The position numbers were made by a program, and so were the translations under genes. Below are positions 51,324 to 62,698 of a DNA stretch of 64,000 nucleotides, piece after piece (the first letter of the stretch is position 1; the number at the start of each line of letters is the position of its first letter). The stretch covers positions 85,536 to 149,535 of the forward strand of contig MOLU01000002.1 in assembly GCA_003260325.1 (NCBI GenBank), given 5' to 3'. The stretch comes from Candidatus Gracilibacteria bacterium GN02-872 (GTDB taxonomy: Bacteria; Patescibacteriota; Gracilibacteria; BD1-5; UBA6164). The notes below the pieces were generated by a model. That model was not told where the DNA came from. It did no database searches and saw only the letters and a list, made by a program, of their open reading frames with translations.

Positions 51324-51347
51324 AAAAGAACCTTTTTCAGGTTCTCT
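51324..51347 (-). terminator. Terminator of recA
   Basis: GAACCTTTTTCAGGTTC hairpin followed by T residues on the minus strand. Confidence 0.75.
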
Positions 51348-51349
51348 TT

Positions 51350-52342
51350 TTATTTTTCTAAACTGTTTCTGATTATTTCTTCTATTTCGTTTGCTAATTC
51401 TTCATTTTCTGTTAAAAATGCTTTTACATTTTCTCTTCACTGACCAAGTTTTTTGTCTCAGTATGAGTAAAATGCTCCAGATTTTTTGATAATATTTAAA
51501 TCTACACCAAAATCAAGTATTTCTCAGATTCTAGAAATTCATTCATTATACATTATGTCAACCATTGCTTCTCTAAAAGGAGGTGCTATTTTATTTTTAA
51601 TAACTTTTACAACTGTTTCATTTCAAATAACTTCTTTGTTATCTCAAGTTCATCTTTCTATTTTATTTTTTCTTCTGATATCTATTCTTTGTGAAGCATA
51701 AAACTTCAAAGAATTTCCTCAAGTTGTAGTTTCAGGGCTACCAAACATAACTCCGATTTTCATTCTAAGTTGGTTGATAAATATCACTGTACAATTTGTT
51801 TTGCTTATTGCTCAAGTTATTTTTCTAAGAGCTTGACTCATAAGTCTAGCTTGAAGTCACATATGAGAATCTCACATATCTCACTCTATTTCAGCTTTTG
51901 GTGTCAATGCAGCAACAGAGTCAACAATTATCAAATCAACTGCTCAAGAATTTACTAGCTTATCAGTTATTTCCAAAGCTTGTTCTCAAAAATCAGGTTG
52001 AGAAATAAGTAGCTCATCAATATTTACTCAAATTTTTTTTGCGTATTCTGGATCCAATGCGTGCTCTGCATCTATAAAAGCAGCAACTCAACCAGCTTTT
52101 TGTACTTCAGCAATCGCATGAAGGGTCAAAGTAGTTTTACCACTTGATTCTGGTCAATAAATCTCAACTATTCTTCCTTTTGCATATCATCCTCAAAGAG
52201 CTATATCAAGTCCAATAGAACCTGAAGAAATAGTTTCAACTTTTTGTCTTGCTCAATCATCTCAAAGCCTCATAATAGAACCTTTTCAATAATTTTTCTC
52301 AATCAGAGCCAGAGCTTCTTTTAGTGCTTCTTGTTTGTTCAT
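51350..52342 (-). CDS. recA: Recombinase RecA
   Basis: 330 residues. Walker [16 protein letters not shown] (first Gly TGA) near residue 66, followed by [12 protein letters not shown], and the L1/L2 DNA-binding loops. Binds single-stranded DNA and drives strand exchange and SOS. Length is a little under E. coli RecA. Single gene with terminator and no SD. Confidence 0.97.
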
Positions 52343-52406
52343 ATTTGTTTTTTTGTTAAAAAATACTCAAGACTTATTATATTTCAAAATTAAATTTTCA
52401 CAAGTT

Positions 52407-52634
52407 TTATTTTTCTAATTTATAGTTTGATTTTAGTCACTCTTCTGTTCAAATCGCTATATTTTTTCATCAGCATATTTTACAGATAAATACATATCCA
52501 TTAGGGTTTGGCCTATCAGTTTCAACTATTTTTTTGCAATCTTTACAATAAAAAGAAACTTTTCATCTTTCTTCTTTGAAATAACCTTTTTTATCAAACT
52601 CTTCTATATTTACTAAATCTCAAAAATTTGACAT
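52407..52634 (-). CDS. Small zinc-ribbon protein
   Basis: 75 residues, MSNFGDLVNIEEFDKKGYFK onward, with FYCKDCKKIVET and FICKICGGKNIAIG, two C-x2-C pairs about 18 residues apart, the pattern of a zinc ribbon. It may be a nucleic-acid or ribosome-linked factor. Between recA and a DnaQ-like exonuclease gene. Confidence 0.7.
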
Positions 52635-52652
52635 AATTTTTAAAAATATTTA

Positions 52653-53258
52653 TTAAAATAAAGTCATTGCTTCTTCTTTTTTTTCTATGTTTAAAACTCA
52701 TTTATTTACCAATTCAACAAAACATTTTACAGTTGCTTCTACGTCAACAATCGCATCGTGAGCTCAGACAAAGTATTCATCAAAAAGTTTTTTATGCAAT
52801 TCTCAAAGTTTTGGATATTTATACCTTTCTCAGTTTCATCTTATTGCACAAAAATCAACCGTAGTTTTCATTGTACAAATAACTTGCTTAGGATTATACT
52901 TATACTCTTCATTTAGTCTTTTAAGCTCAAGTTTTATCATTTCTTCGTCGTATTCTATGTTGTGTCCAACAATTACATCACTTTCGTTTATATAGCTCAA
53001 AAATTCATCTATTTTATTTTCTATAAAATCTGCATTCTTCACATCCACATCATAAATATGGTGAACTTTACTTGAAGCAAAAGGAATAGGTATTTTTGGA
53101 TTTATCAGAATATTAACCCTTTTGACTTCCTTAAACTTTCAGTCTTCTAAATCTCAAAGAATTCCTGCAAATTGAATAATCCTTGGTTGTTTTGTTAAAT
53201 CATTTTCTTTTTTATCTATAAATCAAGTAGTTTCCGTATCAAAAACAAAAATTCTCAC
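52653..53258 (-). CDS. DnaQ-like 3'-5' exonuclease
   Basis: 201 residues from a GTG at 53258. DEDDh motifs: FDTETTGFID (Exo I), VIVGHNIEYDEEM (Exo II) and VGAHDAIVDVEAT (Exo III). Used for proofreading or RNA/DNA trimming. No ATG is available in frame, so GTG is the likely start. Confidence 0.85.
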
Positions 53259-53324
53259 TTTTTTTTGGTTAAAATTTAAATCTTTTCCATTTTATTAAAT
53301 AAAAAATATTTTTCAAGTAAAAAT

Positions 53325-54194
53325 TTAAAATAAAGTTTTATAAAATTTGTATAAATTTTTTAGTAAATCTTCTTTATCTGAAATTGAAATTTTAGCTTGA
53401 TATTCAATCAAAGTTGGAATATCAGAATTACTTATTTTTTCTTTTTTTAGATTTTTGATTTCTTCAAAAGTAAATTTTTCTATAAAATCTTTTTCTATAT
53501 TTTTTAAAATATTTTCAAGATTTTGATTATAACAAAGCCAAACTATTTTTGGAAATTCTCCTTGCAAAACTTGATTTGTGTAGTAAATTCAATTTTGACT
53601 TTGTTTAAAATCTAAATAAAAATCAAATAATTTTTCAAAAACTGAAATCAGAAAAAAAGAGCAAGCAGAAGCCTTAAAAATTTTCAAAACATATTTTTCT
53701 TTTTTTAAAATGAAATATTTTTCCTCAATTTTTTCTAAATTTTTGTCAAAATTTTTTAGAAATTTAACATTTTTTTCATCATAAATCAAAGCATTTTTAA
53801 AATATTTTTCTTTATAGTTTTCTAAATCTTCTAAATTTAGATTTTTTGTTTTTCCATAACTATAATTTTTTCAAAAAAAATATTTTCAGATTTTTTCAAT
53901 AATTTCTTTTTGTAGATTTTCTTCACTTAATTCGTCTTTTATTCTAGCTTTTTCTTTCAAAAAAATTTCTTTTTTTATTTTTCAATTTAATTTTTTAGAA
54001 AATTTTTCTAAATCTTCTTTTTTCTGATTATTTAACTCAAAATAGCTATAATAAGTGTAAGTAAATCATTTATATTTTTGCAAATCAAAAAAATCTTCTA
54101 CATTTTCCGTAGAAAGAGCTATATGCTCCAAAAGATGAGCAGAGTATTCGCTATTAAATTTATCAGGAAATGTTTTAAAAATTATAAAAATCAT
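53325..54194 (-). CDS. Short M16-like metalloprotease homologue
   Basis: 289 residues. N-terminus MIFIIFKTFPDKFNSEYSAH leads into HLLEHIAL, the inverted zinc motif HxxEH of M16 peptidases. The downstream part is only one M16-type domain (two copies are usual), and the third zinc ligand Glu is not obvious. It may be inactive or work as a dimer. Rich in K, F, E. Confidence 0.55.
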
Positions 54195-54211
54195 TTTTCT
54201 AAAATTAGCCA

Positions 54212-54235
54212 CAAAAAAACTGGAGCAAGCCCAGT
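54212..54235 (-). terminator. Terminator of the sigma-4/HARE gene
   Basis: ACTGG and CCAGT arms with a GC-containing loop and T run on the minus strand. Confidence 0.7.
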
Positions 54236-54239
54236 GATT

Positions 54240-55295
54240 TTATTGTTTTAATTGATAAAAATTTCTTCAAACTCTTTCAATTACTTGTCTGTTTTGCAGA
54301 TTCATATAGATAGTTGTTTCTTTTACATCTCTTATTTTCAAAACTTCTTTCACTATTTCTTCAGTTGACATAGGTTCATTTCTTTTTTCCAAAATAGAAC
54401 TTATGACATCCAAAACAGTTCCTGGCTTAAATCACCATTCTCTCAAAGCATAAATTCCTCTACCAATAAGCACAAAGTCCTCATTTCTTATAAGTTCATT
54501 GTGAATAGTGTTTATTTTTACATTGTCTTCTAAAACTTCTATTATTTTATTGGCAATATCAACAAAATGCATTGGTGTTCATTCTTTTTTAAGAATATAA
54601 ACAGCCTTGTCTTTCAAAGTTTTTGGGTTTAAAATTTTCCATTTTGTCAATCAAACTAGGTTATCCTCTCAGAATATAATATCATCAAAAAGTTCTAAAA
54701 CTGAACCAACAAGTGGAGCAGAAATACCTCTCAAATCTTTTAAATTTTCTGAGACAATTTTAAAAAGTTCCTCTTTTTCAATTACATCTTTTTTCTTTTT
54801 TAATACTTTTATAGCTTCTTTATGTATAACATCAACATTGTATCTAGAAATTTTAGATAGATAAAAATATATCTTACAACCAAGCTTTTGCTTGGATTTT
54901 AAAATATCAAAATCTGATTGAACAATAGTTTCAAGCACTCCTTTATTTATATCTTTTTCTAAATTTAGTTCTTTAATCAAGTAATTCACCAAAGAATCTC
55001 TAGAGGCTAATCCTCAACTCATTTTTACAAATTCTATTCCTTTTTCTTGAATATCAGTTAAAATAGAGGCTTTTATAATTCTTCAAATTTTTCTAATTCC
55101 AGATTCTTCTATTTGTCTAACTCTTTCTCTCGTAATTGTAGGAGAAAATGAGTTTCAAATGCTTTGTAAAGTCTCTTTTTCTCATTTTAATCAAACTCTT
55201 CTTTCTATAACATTTTTTTCTTTTTCAGATAAAGAAATCAGTATTTCTTCAAATGACCTTACTATATTTTCATTATTTAAAACTGTAGCATTCAT
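54240..55295 (-). CDS. Sigma-region-4 plus HARE-like HTH transcription factor
   Basis: 351 residues. N-terminal ~75 residues are a sigma-70 region 4 (LISLSEKEKNVIERRVGLKG and ITRERVRQIEESGIRKIGRI). A middle helical part follows. The C-terminus has a HARE/HB1-type winged helix (KAVYILKKEGTPMHFVDIANKI) and a second similar module (MSTEEIVKEVLKI). This fusion is known from CPR and Firmicutes 'RpoE-delta-like' proteins. Role: transcription regulator, target unknown. Confidence 0.8.
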
Positions 55296-55381
55296 TTAAA
55301 TTTACTTAATATTAACTTTTGTTAAAATATAACAATAATTTGCAAAAAGTCAAATTATTTATAAATTTTCTGTATATAGCA

Positions 55382-55963
55382 CTAAAAAGGCAAAGTTATG
55401 TTATCTTTTCATTTTTCTTTGTGTCTTTCTTGATTTAATTGTTCTAAAATTATTTCTGAGCTATTTTTGTAAAAATCTTTCCTAGCCCAGTATCATCAAC
55501 CGATTATTATTACAGCTGAAGCTATGCATAAAATTAGTCAAGTTCCAGATGTTGTATCTTGTCAAAAAGTTTCAAGTCAAACGGAGAAACTTACTCACAT
55601 TATGCTAGCTAAAAACATAAAGAATCAAGTAAAAAGTATTACTAAATAGTTTTTTACATCTATGTCTGAATAAAGCTTCATTTTTTCTTTGTAATTTGCT
55701 CAAAAAGTCAAAAAAATAATTATTAAAAGTCATATTATAATCATAAAACCTGCATTTCCAGCAATAGGATAAAACGCATTCCAAGAAATATTTCTTTTTG
55801 TGTCTACAATCCAAGGTAAAAATAAACTTATTATTCAAGTTATAGCTCAAATAACAGTTGTTCATCTAGACATATTTAGATTTAAAATGTCAAATTTTAT
55901 ATTTTTCAAAAACTCAGAAATGAATCTTTGGAATTTTGCAAGATTATTTTTTCTTCTTTTCAT
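55382..55963 (-). CDS. Four-span membrane protein, unknown
   Basis: 193 residues. A basic cytoplasmic N-part, then four hydrophobic stretches (VIGAITGIISLFLPWIV, FMIIIGLLIIIFLTFGA, VILFTGFFMFLASIMG, LILCIASAVIIIGGYW). Charged tail. Many TGA-glycines in the spans. No family recognised. Confidence 0.6.
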
Positions 55964-56050
55964 ATTTTTAAATTTCAGTAATAAAAATTTTGATAAATTT
56001 TAATTATAGTTTATAATAAAAAAAATATTTTTCAAACTTAATTATAAAAA

Positions 56051-56299
56051 ATGAATGAAAAAAAGAAAGTAAAAAATTATTTTTTTGAGTTAATACTTTT
56101 AATTATTAGCTTTTTGTTCGCATTTTACAGTTCTGTAAAATTATTCTTATTTTCAAAAAATTGAAGGAAAAAAAATCTATTCAACGATTTTTTAGATTTT
56201 GTTTTTAGAAAATGGCCAAAATATTTTTGGAATAATCCTAGTATTTATAAATTGTTTTGTTTACCGTGAAATATAATAAATTATATACTTAAAAAGTAA
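56051..56299 (+). CDS. Small membrane protein before the pilin genes
   Basis: 82 residues with one span (FFELILLIISFLFAFYSSV) and a basic, aromatic-rich tail. Starts the run into the pilin-like genes, 5 bases before the next start. Unknown. Confidence 0.5.
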
Positions 56300-56304
56300 T
56301 TTTT

Positions 56305-57519
56305 ATGAAAAAAACAAAAAAAGCTTTTACTTTGATAGAAGTGATTGTTTCAATTTTGATCGTTTCTATTGTGATAATTGCATGATTTCAACTTTATTTA
56401 CAAGCTTCAAGTTCAAAAATAAAAATAGTTGAACAAACAAACTTAGAAAAAAATGTTTTTTATTTCTCAGAAAAACTTTTTTCATTGATAAAAAAATGAT
56501 GAGTTCTTGATTATGAAGAATATTTTAATAGGAAAATAGTTTGACTTGAGACAGAAAATGGGCATTATAAAAAAAATACTTGATTTTGAAATTTTTGATC
56601 TGGCTGAAAAATCTGAACAGAAGCTATTTGAATCAATTACTGAAAAGAATTTTATTTTTGTTTAAGCTGAAACTGAGAAGATAACAAAATGTGAAGAGAT
56701 TGATGCGTGAAAAAACAAAATATTAGTTCTTATTCTCTAAAAGATACAAATAAAACGGAAAATGTAGATTATGAGTGACAACCACAAAGATACTGAGAAT
56801 ATTCTTTTCAGTTTTTGGATTATAATTCAAATTATGATGATGATAAATGAGATGAAAACTGAGATTGAAGTATAAAAAGAGACGATGATGATGAATACTT
56901 ATGAATTTGACCAGAAGCTTTTGAAGCAGATACAGATCTAAAAGAAATATATTTGCTAAGCTGAGATAAATCAAAAAGGACATTTATTAGATGGAATATA
57001 AAACAAGATGAATTTGCTGACAAGATAAGTTCTTTTGAAAAGTGTGATAAAAATCCAACTTCACCAAATTTTAAATATTGTAGAGGAACGATAGAATTTC
57101 TTGAATTAGAAGGAAAAGATTGGTGACTTGATCACGATGATTCAACTCAAGATCAATATCAAAATGATTGAGTTGTAGACACTTGGGTAATTGCAAAAAG
57201 TTTTTCTTGAAAATCAAATTTAACAGCAAATGATTCAATTATTGCTTGATGAAAGGATGATAAATGATTCCGGAAGGCTTTGTTTTCTGATGATATAAAT
57301 ATTACTTGATTTAAGGTTTTTGCTTATCCAAATATAGATAATTCAAAGGTTTGGAAAGTTGATGAACAAGAACAACAAAATAAATATTTGATTTCACCAT
57401 ATTTAATAACTTCTGTAAAAGTAAAGCCTAGTTGGAAAATAAAAACAAGATTGAGATGAGATGTTCAAGAAATTAGCTTTAATTCAACTATAAATTTAAC
57501 TGAAATATTTAGTAATTAA
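56305..57519 (+). CDS. Type IV pilin-like protein (minor pilin)
   Basis: 404 residues. Basic leader MKKTKKA then FTLIEVIVSILIVSIVIIAG: the type III prepilin signal with glutamate at +5. The C-terminal region has an Asp-rich segment (NYDDDKGDENGDGSIKRDDDDE), possibly a calcium site. No pilin peptidase or pilus ATPase is in the window. It probably forms a pseudopilus with the next gene. Confidence 0.8.
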
Positions 57520-57526
57520 GAAATTT

Positions 57527-58519
57527 ATGAAAAAAAATAAAGATGCTTTGAGTTTAGTTATTGCTATTTGATTAGTTTTGATCAGTTCACTTCTAGCCTT
57601 AACTATACTAGAATACATAATTCCTTTTTCAAAATCAGTTACTTGAATGGAAAATTCATCAAAAGCTTATTATTTAGCGAATTCTTGACTTGAACAATGA
57701 CTTTATGATTTAGTTTATGAAGAAAGTCAATATAAATCTCCAACTAGTCCTAAAAAACCAACAGAAATTCCTTCAAAATATTTTAATGAAAAATTTGAAA
57801 CTTATGATGACGAAGAAATTTCTAAAACAAAATTAAAATCTACATTTCTTGAAATACAAAATATTTGACAAATAGAACCTGAACCAGGGCAATGAGAAAG
57901 TGAATTTGATAGAGATTATAATATTATAAATGTTTGAAAGCCGATACAGATGGATATAAAATGAATAAATCCAGATACTTTAAAAGTATCTTTCAAAGTT
58001 CCTGAAATAAATAATCAAAAAATGGAACTTATTGCGAATGGGAAGCCTTTTATTAGTTGGCAATTAACTTCAAAAAACTGATTTATAAACTCTGATGAAA
58101 TAAATTCCCTTCAAAAAGATAAAATAATAGAAAAGGATAACAATCCAGAAAACAAGAAAATTATTATTTGAAATCTATGAAAAACAACATGAAAAATTTA
58201 TTTTTCTAATCCTGCGACAGTTGAGACTTGAAAAAGTTTATCTGATGCTTATCAGAAGCTTTGATGTCAAAGTAATTCTTGTATTTTAAAATTCTCAGTT
58301 GTAAATATTTTATCAGCCAAATTGGCTAGTGTGAGTTCCTCTGCAGATGGTATTTCTCTTCCTTATTTAGAATGGAAGCTCGAAAATACAGAAAAATTTA
58401 GGAAAAGATATGCAGATATAAAATCAGAATGAAAGTCAAATGGCTATGTAAAGAGATTAGAGATAAAAGCTCCTCAAACTACAGTAAATGAAGCCTTTAA
58501 CTTTACAGTATTTCAATAA
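57527..58519 (+). CDS. PilX-like minor pilin
   Basis: 330 residues. Begins MKKNKDALSLVIAIGLVLIS then a hydrophobic helix and NSGLEQGLYDLV, the PilX_N-like start (A-[LM]-x-L-V-x-x-x-x-L-V). Long beta-rich C-part. It follows the first pilin by 7 bases. Role in pilus tip or secretion is inferred. Confidence 0.65.
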
Positions 58520-58529
58520 TTTTTTAAAA

Positions 58530-59546
58530 ATGCAAGTATTTAAAATCGAAGAAAATGATGCAAATCAGAGGCTTGATAAATTTTTAAAAAAGCTTTTTCC
58601 AAACGCAACAAGAAGTCTGATTTACAAACTAAATAGAAAAGATAAAATCAAAGTAAAAAATATTTCTGATTGAGAAAAATTTAGAAAAAAAGATAATGAA
58701 TATAAACTTGAAATTTGAGACGAAGTAAAAATATTTTTAAATGAAAGTGAATTTAAAGAGCTCTCTGAAGTAAAAATAGAAAAAACTATAGAAAGTTCTG
58801 AAAAATTTGATAAAAATGATATAGTTTATGAAGACGGAGATTTGCTTATTATAAACAAATCTTCAGGAATAAATGTTCACGCGTGAGATCATAAAACAAA
58901 AGAAACAAATGTGATTTTGCAGGTTCAAGATTATTTATGAAAAAAACTAAATTCATTGACTTTTAAACCAAGTTTAATTCATAGAATTGATCGTGATACT
59001 TCGGGAATTTTGATGATTGCAAAGAAAAAAAATATTTTAACTCAGCTTGTTTCAGATTTCAAAAATCATAAAAAAATCGAAAAAACTTATTATGCAATTG
59101 TTTTATGAAGATTGTCAAGGAAAGAGTGAACTATTAAAAAACCTTTAAAACGTATAGAAAATGCAAAATGAGAAAACAAAGTTCAAGTTGCAAATGATTG
59201 ACAAACTGCAATAACTCACTTTAAACTTTTAAAAGAACATTTTTTGGAAGCAGCAAAAACAAAAATAATTTTATCAGAAGTAGAAGTCAAAATCGAAACT
59301 GGAAGAATGCATCAAATTCGCGTTCATATGGCTTCAATTTGAAACCCAATTGTTTGAGATAAAACTTATTGAGATAAACAAAAAAATACATTTTTTGAGA
59401 AAAATTTTTGATTAAAAAGACAAGCTCTTCACTCGTGGAAAATAAAATTTTTTCATTATGGTAAAAATAAGAAAATGGAACTTGAAGCTAGAATAAAAAA
59501 AGATTTAAAAGATTTTTTAAAAAAAATCGATGAAAAGAACAACTAA
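58530..59546 (+). CDS. RluA-family pseudouridine synthase
   Basis: 338 residues. N-terminal S4 RNA-binding domain (ENDANQRLDKFLKKLFPNAT), then the catalytic core with HRIDRDTSGILMIAKK near residue 150 (catalytic Asp), and the closing TGRMHQIRVHMASIGN. Makes pseudouridine in 23S rRNA, RluD/RluC-like. Exact target not readable. A terminator follows. Confidence 0.9.
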
Positions 59547-59563
59547 AAACTGTTCTTTTTTTA
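59533..59563 (+). terminator. Terminator after the pseudouridine synthase gene
   Basis: AAAAGAACA and TGTTCTTTT arms, T run after; overlaps the stop codon. Confidence 0.75.
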
Positions 59564-59619
59564 ATTTGAAAAATAAATAAAACTTATTATAATTTGATAA
59601 ATATTTTGAAAAATAAAAA

Positions 59620-60360
59620 ATGAAAACCTACGACAAATTTCTTGATTATTATGACCAAATCGTTAGATGAATAAATTCTCCGATTGATGATGAAACTGAT
59701 TTTTTAGAAAATGAAGTTATAAAAAAACATAATCCTGAAGCAAAAGATATTTTAGAAGTTGCTTGCTGAACGGGAATAGTCGCAAAAGAATTGATAAAAC
59801 TTGGTTACAATTACACTTGACTTGATATAAATTGAAAAATGCTTGAAAAAGCGAAACAAAATTTAAAAAATTTAGAAAAAAGATTGATTTTGTGAGATAT
59901 GACGAATTTTAATCTGAACCAAAGATTTGACATAGTTTTGTGTAATTATAACTCAATTTGTCACTTACTTGACTGGAAATCTTGGCAAGATTTTTTTGAA
60001 ATGGCTGAAAAACATTTGAAAAAATGATGAATTTTAGTTTTTGATATAAATACGATTTTTGAATTTGAAAATATAACTCGTGATTTTGCTCAATTTTACA
60101 ATTTTTGAAAAAATACAGTTTGCTTAGAAATGTTTAAAAAAGGTAAAATTTATGAATGGTTGATAAAAATATTTGAGATTGACAAAGATTGAAAGTATAT
60201 TTTAACTGAAGAAAATGTCAGGGAAATCAGTTTTCCTATTTCAAAAATAGAAAAAGAGTTGAAATCAAAAAATTTTGAAATTCTAGAAAAAATAGATTTT
60301 CATTATTGAGAAGTAATGGAAGAAAGCGAAAGAGTTTATTTTATCTGTAAAAAAATATAA
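59620..60360 (+). CDS. Class I SAM-dependent methyltransferase
   Basis: 246 residues. ILEVACGTGIVAKELIKLGY (motif I; Gly at CG is TGA), GLDINGKMLEKAKQ (motif II) and the later FDIVLCNYNSICHL. Ubiquinone/UbiE-type small-molecule methyltransferase fold. Substrate unknown. Followed 2 bases later by a YbaK-like gene. Confidence 0.8.
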
Positions 60361-60362
60361 TT

Positions 60363-60869
60363 ATGCTTGAAAATATTTTAAGAATTTTGAATGAAAAAAA
60401 TATTGATTTTGAGCTTGTAGAACACAAAGAAAGTAAATCTTGCGAAGATTCAAAAAAATTTCGTGAAGAGCTTTGACTTAAGTGAATTTGAAGTAAAAAT
60501 ATTGTTTTTCACGCAAAATGAAGCTTTTATCTCGTAACTACAATTTGAGATAAAGAAATAAAAGCAAGAAAATTCAAAAAAGAATTTTGAACGAAAGATA
60601 TCCGTTTTGCAAATCAAGACGAGATAACTGCTGTACTTGATGCTGTTATTTGAAGCATTCCTCCCTTTGGTTTTGAAAATGATGAAATTCAAATATTTGT
60701 TGATAAAGAGATTTTTGAAAATGAATTTTTTATGTTTAATCCTTGAGTTTGAAATAAAACTATTAGGCTTAAAACAGATGATTTAAAACAAATTTATGAT
60801 TTTTTGAAAAACTCTGTAAAATATTTTGATTTCTCTTCGGAAGAAAATTTATTTTTTGATGAAATTTAA
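60363..60869 (+). CDS. YbaK/EbsC-type aminoacyl-tRNA deacylase
   Basis: 168 residues. Family features: start LRILNEKNIDFELVEHKES, then KNIVFHAKGSFYLVTTIGDK, the lysine segment KARKFKKEFG, and VIGSIPPFGF. These enzymes clear wrongly charged tRNA in trans (Cys/Pro, Ala). It could support proS, which it is not linked to. Confidence 0.85.
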
Positions 60870-60893
60870 ACTTAGTTTTTGAAACTAAGTTTT
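60868..60893 (+). terminator. Terminator after the YbaK-like gene
   Basis: AAACTTAGTTT and AAACTAAGTTT arms around TTG, then T run. Confidence 0.8.
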
Positions 60894-60921
60894 TTATTTA
60901 GCTATTTTTAGATAAAAATTC

Positions 60922-61028
60922 AAACTTACTATTTTCTTAAATTGGAACTTGTATAATTAAATTATAAAATTTTTTTTAACAAAAAATATTTGGCAAAAAA
61001 ATAAACTTACCAAATTCTTAAACTAAAG
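60922..61028 (+). promoter_or_regulatory. Two copies of an AAACTTAC-N2-4-TTCTTAAA motif
   Basis: The intergenic region before the VTC gene carries AAACTTACTATTTTCTTAAA (60922) and AAACTTACCAAATTCTTAAA (61003). A third copy, AAACTTACTGAATTCTTAAA, lies at 62626 before the lipoprotein/ftsA unit. None was noticed elsewhere in the window. Likely a binding site or alternative-sigma promoter shared by these genes (inference). Confidence 0.5.
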
Positions 61029-61075
61029 TGTTAAAATAAATTTATAAAATATTTTACAAACTAATTTAAAAAAAA

Positions 61076-61891
61076 ATGAGAAACGAAATAAAAAATTTTA
61101 AAAGAATAGAAATGAAATATATACTTACTTTAAAGCAAAAAGAAGATTTATTAAAAAAATTTACAAAAGAATTGATTCCAGACACGAACTGAAATTCTTC
61201 AGGGAACTACAAACTTGAAAGCCTTTATTATGATACAGACGATTTAAAATTTTACTGGGAAAAAGCTGACGGAAACAGATACAGGAAAAAACTTAGAATC
61301 AGAAGATATGTTGATCAAAATTGAAATTTTGATGAAAATTCAAAAGTGTTTGTTGAAATAAAGGAAAAAGTTGATGAAATAACTGAAAAAAGAAGAGTAA
61401 AAATGACTTACAAAGAAGCAAAAAATTTAGTTGAAAAATGAATAATTCCTGAACATAAAGAACAAGATAAAGCTGTTATTGATGAAATTTATATTTTAGC
61501 TAAACAAAATTCTTTAAAACCTAAAGCAATAACCTCTTATGATAGACAAGCTTTTTTTGGAACAGATTCTGAAACTTGATTAAGAATTACTTTTGATACT
61601 GAAGTTTTTTATAAAAGAAATGATTTATTGCTGAACAATAAAAAGAAAAAAGATTGAAATATTGTTGAACAAAATTTTACAATAATGGAAGTGAAAGCAA
61701 ACAGTGAAATCCCAGAATTTATTTTAAAATTTTTAGAGGAAAATAATATAACTCCAACAAGATTTAGTAAATATTGTCAAGCAATAGAATCTTCAGAAAA
61801 AGATTTAAAAATACCTTTGACACAATTAGATTATTATAATTTCTTTGAAAAAAAAGAAAATTTAAAAACAAAATTTGCTTTAACTAACTAA
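61076..61891 (+). CDS. VTC-domain polyphosphate polymerase-like protein
   Basis: 271 residues. RIEMKYILTLKQKEDLLKKF (the entry E-x-K-Y), YYDTDDLKFYWEKADGNRYR, KLRIRRY, VFVEIKEKVDEITEKRRV and final VKANSEIPEFI: the tunnel-fold CYTH/VTC signature of polyphosphate (VTC4-like) polymerases. Thirteen bases later comes a DUF4956 membrane gene, a known partner pair. Confidence 0.85.
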
Positions 61892-61903
61892 TTTTTAGAT
61901 ATT

Positions 61904-62614
61904 ATGGATATTACAACTTTTTTTACTAATCTTACGACAAATTTGTGAGATGTTTCATCATTTTCAGTAAGTGATATTTTAATAGTTTTATTTTGAACAT
62001 TTATTTTGAGTTCATTTATCGGATTTGTTTACAAAAAAACGTATAAATGAAATATGTACAGACAATCTTATGTACAAACAATCATTATAATGCCAGTAAT
62101 TATTTCAATGATTATGATGATTGTTGGTTCAAATGTAGCAACTGCTTTCACGATGATGTGAGCTTTATCTATCGTTAGATTCAGAAATTCTTTGAAAGAT
62201 ACTCGTGATCTTTGATTTATATTTTTTGCGGTAGTTGTGTGAATGTCTATGTGAATAAAATTTTATTTACTTGCTCTTGTCTGAACAATTTCAGTTTCTT
62301 TAATTATTTATTTGATGTATAAAATGAATTTATTTTGAGAAGATGCTTTTGCAACTCAAATTTTAAAAATCAAGACATCAAATACGCAAGATTTCAGCAA
62401 TACATTTGACTGAGTTCTAGGAAAATATACAAATAGCTTTGTTTTGGAAGCAACAGATTATTCTTCCGCAATTATTGATGAAAACTGAAAAGAAAATATT
62501 TTAGTAGAATTAACTTACAAAATAACAAATAAATTCGATTTAGATATTTGAAACTTTTTTGATGAGATTAGACAATTAAATTGAAATAATCAAGTAACTT
62601 TGATGAATACTTAA
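61904..62614 (+). CDS. DUF4956 membrane protein
   Basis: 236 residues, about four spans, with NVATAFTMMGALSIVRFRNS (family hallmark S-x-x-T-A-F-x-x-x-G-A-L-S-I-[IV]-R-F-R). It is the standard neighbour of bacterial VTC genes, probably handling the product at the membrane. Codons: mostly TGA for glycine. Confidence 0.85.
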
Positions 62615-62625
62615 AAATATTTTTT

Positions 62626-62646
62626 AAACTTACTGAATTCTTAAAA
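62626..62646 (+). promoter_or_regulatory. Third copy of the AAACTTAC/TTCTTAAA motif
   Basis: AAACTTACTGAATTCTTAAAA, about 53 bp before the lipoprotein ORF. It matches the pair before the VTC gene. The downstream leader also shares TTTACAAACTAATTT with the leader of the VTC gene, so the whole 5' region is duplicated. Confidence 0.5.
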
Positions 62647-62698
62647 TAAATAATTAAAATAAAAATACAAAATAATTTACAAACTAATTTTTAAAACT

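Noticed and set aside
54607..54864. Plus-strand ORF inside the sigma-4/HARE gene
   Set aside because: Shadow of the minus-strand gene, Ser/Phe-rich, no start signals.
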